Assembly (NCBI GenBank): GCA_000620185.1
Contig: KK211088.1
Coordinates: 140,498 to 204,497 of the forward strand
Length of the DNA stretch: 64,000 bases
Direction of reading: 5' to 3'
Origin: Geodermatophilaceae bacterium URHB0062
Lineage (GTDB): Bacteria > Actinomycetota > Actinomycetes > Mycobacteriales > Geodermatophilaceae
Below, piece by piece: positions 60,496 to 64,000 of this stretch. How positions within the stretch are numbered: position 1 is the first letter of the stretch; every line of letters begins with the position of its first letter. The translations under genes were made by a program, and so were the position numbers. The notes under the pieces were generated by a model. It saw only the letters and a program-made list of their open reading frames with translations. It was not told where the DNA came from and searched no databases.

Positions 60496-61932
60496 ATGCC
60501 CTCCGCCCGCGACCTCGACGCGCGCCTGCACGCGTTCATCGGCCGGCTCCCCACCACCCCGGCGGACCGATGGCTGCGCCGCTTGTCGACCGCGGCCAAC
60601 AACGGCCGCCTGTGGATCGCCATCGGCGTCCTGCTCGGGCTGCGGAAGGGGCCGCTCCGCCGCGGCGCCGTCCGCGGTATCGGCTCGATGTGGGTGTCCA
60701 GCGCCCTGGTCAACCTCGTGCTCAAGCGGTTCTTCGGCCGGATCCGGCCGGACATGGCCAACCTCCGCTCGGAGCGCACGCTGCGCCGCTCCCCGGTCAC
60801 CCTGTCCTTTCCCAGCGGCCACTCGTCGTCGGCCGCGGCATTCGTCACGGGACTGGCGATGGAGAGCCCGCTGGCCGGGGCGGCGGTCGCGCCGATCGCG
60901 CTGGGCGTCGGCTACTCACGCGTGCACGTGGGGGTGCACTACCCGGGCGACGTCCTCGCCGGGCTCGCGGTCGGCGGCGCCGTCGCCGCGGCCAGCCAGC
61001 ACTGGTGGCGGGTGCGCCCCCAGGAGCCGGCGCGGGTACGGCCGGCGCACGAGGCACCGGCGCTGTCGGAGGGCCGGGGCCTCGTCGTGGCGGTCAATCC
61101 GCGCTCGGGCCCCGAGGGGTACGACCCGGCCGAGGACATCCGCCGGACCCTGCCCCGCGCCGAGGTGCTGGAGACGACCGAGGACGTCGGTGTCGACGAA
61201 CTGCTCCGCGAGGCGGCGGAGTCCGGCCGGGTGAAGGCCCTGGGTGTGGCCGGTGGCGACGGCAGCGTCGCCTCGGCCGCCGCGGTGGCGCTCGAGCACG
61301 GGCTGCCGCTGGCCGTCTTCGCCGCCGGCACGCTCAACCACTTCGCCCGCGACGTCGGCCTGGAGACGCCCGAGGACACCGCCGAGGCCGTGGCCGACGG
61401 GCACGCGGTCCAGGTGGACGTCGCCGACGTCAACGGGACGCCGTTCCTCAACACCGCGAGCATCGGCGGCTACCCCGAGATGGTGCGCCGGCGCGACGCC
61501 CTGTCCGGCCGGATGGGCAAGTGGCTGGCCCTCACCGTCGCCGCCGCCCAGGTCCTCCGGACGGGGACGCCGGTGTCGATGGAGCTGAACGGCAGGCCGG
61601 TGCGGGTCTGGATCCTGTTCATCGGCAACGGCTGCTACACCCCGCGCGGGCTGGCGCCGGCCTGGCGCCCGAGCCTGGAGGACGGCCTGCTCGACGTCCA
61701 GTACCTGCGTGCCGACGTGCGCTTCAGCCGGACGCGCGCGGTGCTCGGCGCCCTGCTCGGGGTCAGCGACCGGGGCTCGGCCTACGCCGAGTTCCAGGCC
61801 GAGGAGCTGCGGGTGGTGCTGCGGTCGGGCCCCGAGGCGGTGGCCTACGACGGCGAGATGGGCGAGAAGGCCGACGAGTTCACCTTCACCAAGCGCGACC
61901 GGCTCACCGTCTACTGCTGCCGCACGGACTGA
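60496..61932 (+). CDS. PAP2 phosphatase - diacylglycerol kinase fusion
   Basis: A 478-aa fusion. The first part (about 1-175) is a PAP2-type lipid phosphatase with Lys77-x6-Arg84-Pro85, PSGH (106-109) and SRVHVGVHYPGD (141-152), all catalytic motifs intact and in membrane helices. The second (about 195-478) is a DAGK/LCB5-type lipid kinase with VAVNPRSGP, GGDGS (253-257) and AGTLNHFARDVG. Opposed activities in one chain suggest control of a lipid phosphate pool, for example phosphatidic acid or polyprenyl phosphate recycling. The ATG is leaderless. Confidence 0.9.
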   Translation: MPSARDLDARLHAFIGRLPTTPADRWLRRLSTAANNGRLWIAIGVLLGLRKGPLRRGAVRGIGSMWVSSALVNLVLKRFFGRIRPDMANLRSERTLRRSPVTLSFPSGHSSSAAAFVTGLAMESPLAGAAVAPIALGVGYSRVHVGVHYPGDVLAGLAVGGAVAAASQHWWRVRPQEPARVRPAHEAPALSEGRGLVVAVNPRSGPEGYDPAEDIRRTLPRAEVLETTEDVGVDELLREAAESGRVKALGVAGGDGSVASAAAVALEHGLPLAVFAAGTLNHFARDVGLETPEDTAEAVADGHAVQVDVADVNGTPFLNTASIGGYPEMVRRRDALSGRMGKWLALTVAAAQVLRTGTPVSMELNGRPVRVWILFIGNGCYTPRGLAPAWRPSLEDGLLDVQYLRADVRFSRTRAVLGALLGVSDRGSAYAEFQAEELRVVLRSGPEAVAYDGEMGEKADEFTFTKRDRLTVYCCRTD

Positions 61933-61947
61933 CCCGGCGCCGTCCTC

Positions 61948-62274
61948 TCAGCCGGTGCCGTACAGCGCCAGCCCGACCACCAGCAGGGGCAGCGCGACGA
62001 ACAGGAACATGCCGACGTTCGTCAGGCCCTCCCCGGCGTAGGGATCGTCGCTCTCCGGACCCTTGCCGAGGAACGCGAAGGTGTCCATGCTGCCCGACCG
62101 GCTCAGCGCGTTGCCGCCCGTGAGGGCGAGCAGGGCACCCATCGCCATCAGGGTGACCGCGAAGGGGACGCGGAAGCCGCCGCCCTTGGTCAGCATCCAC
62201 AGGGCCGCGGCGACGAGGCCGACGACCAGCCCGACGGCGAGCAGCACGGCTGCCTGGCGGAGTCCCCGTCGCAT
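61948..62274 (-). CDS. Small membrane protein of unknown function
   Basis: A 108-aa protein with three membrane helices (about 8-28, 38-55 and 88-105) and a polar loop with MDTFAFLGKGPESDDPYAGEG. I do not recognise it. On the minus strand TACGCT ends 6 nt before the ATG (boxes 62286-62281), a leaderless start. It converges with the PAP2 fusion gene. Confidence 0.65.
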   Translation of the reverse strand: MRRGLRQAAVLLAVGLVVGLVAAALWMLTKGGGFRVPFAVTLMAMGALLALTGGNALSRSGSMDTFAFLGKGPESDDPYAGEGLTNVGMFLFVALPLLVVGLALYGTG

Positions 62275-62280
62275 GGCGGG

Positions 62281-62286
62281 AGCGTA
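62281..62286 (-). promoter_or_regulatory. -10 box of the 108-aa membrane protein (leaderless)
   Basis: TACGCT, then CCCGCC, then the ATG at 62274 on the minus strand. Confidence 0.45.
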
Positions 62287-62409
62287 GGGGTCGGCGGGGG
62301 CGTTCCGGCTCTTCGCGGATCACGTTCGCGCCTCTTCTGGCCGGGCGGGTGTCGGTGCTGATCGCTACGGTCGTCGACAGAGCCCGCACCCACAGGGAAA
62401 GAGGTCGCC

Positions 62410-62955
62410 ATGTTGGTCCGCCGGATCGCCCGGCCACTGCTCGCCTCCACGTTCGTCTTCGGGGGCATCGACACGTTGCGCAACCCGCAGTCCCGGGTCG
62501 CCGGGGCGCGACCGGTCGTCGAGAAGGTGACCGAGCAGGCCGACAAGCAGCTGCCGGTGCAGGTGCCCCGGGACGTCGAGCAGTGGGTCAAGATCGATGC
62601 CGCCGTGAAGGTGGGGGCCGGCACGCTCTTCTCGCTGGGCAAGCTGCCCCGCCTGTCGGCGCTCACGCTGGCCGCGAGCATCGTGCCCACGACGCTGGCC
62701 GGGCACCGGTTCTGGGAGGCCGAGGGCACCGCGAAGCAGGGCCAGCTCATCCACTTCCTGAAGAACCTGGGTCTGCTGGGCGGTCTGCTGCTCGCCGCCG
62801 TCGACACCGAGGGCAAGCCCTCGGTGGGCTACCGCGCCCGCCGCGCGGCGAAGAGGGCCACCGAATCGACGGAGAAGAGCATCGAGCAGGCCCAGAAGCG
62901 CGCCGCCAAGGCGCAGAAGAAGACCGAGAAGCGCCTGAAGAAGGCCTCGAAGTAA
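62410..62955 (+). CDS. DoxX-family membrane protein
   Basis: A 181-aa protein. MLVRRIARPLLASTFVFGGIDTLRNP starts a DoxX-like four-helix bundle (helices about 5-22, 63-80, 84-99, 115-132), and a Lys/Ala/Glu-rich cytoplasmic coil of 45 residues completes it. DoxX proteins function in membrane-associated redox or thiol homeostasis, but this role is not shown for this subfamily. AAAGAGG precedes the ATG. The PHP gene follows after 11 nt. Confidence 0.82.
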   Translation: MLVRRIARPLLASTFVFGGIDTLRNPQSRVAGARPVVEKVTEQADKQLPVQVPRDVEQWVKIDAAVKVGAGTLFSLGKLPRLSALTLAASIVPTTLAGHRFWEAEGTAKQGQLIHFLKNLGLLGGLLLAAVDTEGKPSVGYRARRAAKRATESTEKSIEQAQKRAAKAQKKTEKRLKKASK

Positions 62956-62966
62956 GGACGGCGGAG

Positions 62967-64000
62967 CTGACCGCACTCCTGACGCCCGCGGCCGCGCTCC
63001 GGAGGATCGCCTTCCTCCTGGAGCGCGCCCGCGAGCCCAGCTATCGCGTGCAGGCGTTCCGCACCGCCGCGACGGTGGTCGACGGGCTGAGCGACGACCA
63101 GCTCGACCTGAAGATCCGCACGAACACGCTCAAGGACCTCAAGGGCGTCGGCCCGAAGACCGCCGCCGTCGTCGTCCAGGCGCACAAGGGGCAGGTGCCC
63201 GAGTACCTGACCAAGCTCGAGGAGGACCTCGCCGAGCTGGTCCCGCTGGCCGACGACGTCGCCGAGTTCCGCGCGGCGCTCAAGGGCGACCTGCACCTGC
63301 ACTCCGACTGGTCCGACGGCGGCAGTCCGATCCGCGAGATGGCCGAGGCCGCGATGGCCCTCGGCCACGAGTACATCGCGCTCACCGACCACTCGCCCCG
63401 GCTGACCGTCGCCAACGGGCTCAGCGCGGCCCGGCTGGAGCAGCAGCTCGACGTGGTCGCCGCGCTGAACGAGGAGCTCGCGCCGTTCCGGATCCTCACC
63501 GGCATCGAGTGCGACATCAACGTCGACGGCAGCCTCGACCAGACCGACGAGCTGCTCGGCCGCCTGGACGTCGTCGTCGCCAGCGTGCACTCCGACCTGC
63601 GCGCCGACTCGTCGGCCATGACCGCGCGCATGCTCGCGGCGGTGGCCAACCCGCACACCGACGTCCTCGGGCACTGCACCGGCCGGCTCGTCATCGGCCG
63701 CCGGCAGCGCAACGGCACCCAGCGCCCGCGCCCGGAGAGCACCTTCGACGCGGAGGCGGTCTTCCGCGCCTGCGTGGAGCAAGGGACCGCGGTGGAGATC
63801 AACTCCCGCCCGGAGCGGCTCGACCCGCCCCGCCGGCTGCTCACCCTCGCCGTCGAGACCGGTTGCGAGTTCGCGATCGACACCGACGCACACGCCCCGG
63901 GCCAGCTCGACTGGCAGGGCAACGGGTGTGAGCGCGCCGTCGAGTGCGGGGTTCCGGTGGAACGCGTGGTCAACACGTGGGCCGCGGAACGGCTGCTGAG
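62967..64000 (+). CDS. PHP-domain phosphoesterase (partial, runs off the window)
   Basis: At least 344 codons. An N-terminal helix-hairpin-helix region (LRRIAFLLERAREPSYRVQAF; LKDLKGVGPKTAAVVVQAH) resembles the polymerase-X fold, and a PHP domain follows from about residue 105: GDLHLHSDWSDG, ALTDHSPR, IECDINVDG, HSDLRADS and IDTDAHAPGQ provide the metal-binding His and Asp residues. It is probably a metal-dependent phosphoesterase in DNA or nucleotide metabolism. No ATG or GTG precedes the domain in frame; a CTG at 62967 has AAGGA 8 nt upstream and is the best start. It continues past 64000. Confidence 0.8.
   Translation, partial: MTALLTPAAALRRIAFLLERAREPSYRVQAFRTAATVVDGLSDDQLDLKIRTNTLKDLKGVGPKTAAVVVQAHKGQVPEYLTKLEEDLAELVPLADDVAEFRAALKGDLHLHSDWSDGGSPIREMAEAAMALGHEYIALTDHSPRLTVANGLSAARLEQQLDVVAALNEELAPFRILTGIECDINVDGSLDQTDELLGRLDVVVASVHSDLRADSSAMTARMLAAVANPHTDVLGHCTGRLVIGRRQRNGTQRPRPESTFDAEAVFRACVEQGTAVEINSRPERLDPPRRLLTLAVETGCEFAIDTDAHAPGQLDWQGNGCERAVECGVPVERVVNTWAAERLL

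Overview
The window is very GC-rich and gene-dense. Third codon positions are mostly G or C, GTG starts are common, and many same-strand neighbours overlap by 4 nt (GTGA or ATGA). Gene content is actinobacterial: dnaX-ybaB-recR, a SigE-type sigma factor, DUF4032, DUF2630, a TadA-associated protein, a CGNR zinc-finger protein and a lactate-monooxygenase-like flavoprotein. The style and the short dispersed palindromes suggest the Geodermatophilaceae (Blastococcus/Geodermatophilus/Modestobacter); that family placement is inference, not something tested here. No transposase, integrase, phage gene or CRISPR array was seen.

Layout. 1-3.5 kb: an XRE regulator with a cysteine-rich tail, a leucine-rich leader peptide followed by leuA, and a two-domain VOC protein. 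3.5-8.9 kb (minus): an ABC-F ATPase, then the conserved trio of circularly permuted ATP-grasp, alpha-E and transglutaminase proteins. 8.9-12.7 kb (minus): an MFS transporter coupled to an ArsR-like regulator with its own operator, a methyltransferase and an unusual MTHFR-like protein. 12.8-16.2 kb: two pirins, a PPOX protein and a VOC protein. 16.2-24.1 kb: a TPM-domain protein, a Rieske protein, recR-ybaB-dnaX, a SigE-family sigma factor with a membrane partner, the SRP RNA and tRNA-Ser(GGA). 24.3-30 kb: a small unknown protein, a Ser/Thr kinase and a large secreted FN3 protein. 30-36.1 kb (minus): a complete oligopeptide/dipeptide ABC operon in the order C-A-B-D-F. 36.5-40.3 kb: tRNA-Ser(CGA), tadA, a HAD hydrolase, the TadA-associated protein, an O-methyltransferase, prephenate dehydrogenase and DUF2630.

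40.4-51.2 kb is the most distinctive region. A UDP-glucuronate decarboxylase-like SDR and a substrate-binding/VWA protein (plus strand) face a seven-gene minus-strand operon: GT2-GmhB fusion, GT9, GT4-like, GT4, GmhA, HldE and GT9. This supplies nearly all steps to ADP-glycero-manno-heptose plus two heptosyltransferase-family enzymes, in what looks like a Gram-positive organism without LPS. Two of its junctions are bridged by mini-ORFs overlapping both neighbours by 4 nt; a third such mini-ORF lies between the alpha-E and transglutaminase genes.

51.3-64 kb: a MarR regulator, a secreted protein, an alpha-hydroxy-acid oxidase, two tandem DUF4032 genes, tRNA-Arg(ACG), tRNA-Ser(GCT), an MFS transporter divergent from a CGNR protein across a near-perfect 30-bp dyad, membrane proteins, a PAP2-diacylglycerol-kinase fusion, a DoxX-like protein and a PHP-domain protein that runs off the end.

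Across the window many genes lack a Shine-Dalgarno sequence and instead have a TANNNT -10 box exactly 6-7 nt before the start codon, which implies leaderless transcripts. Three families of short palindromic repeats (A: TTGTGCTCTGC hairpin; B: CGAGATCTGCACACTCG arms; C: GAAATGGCCATTTC) sit at gene edges.
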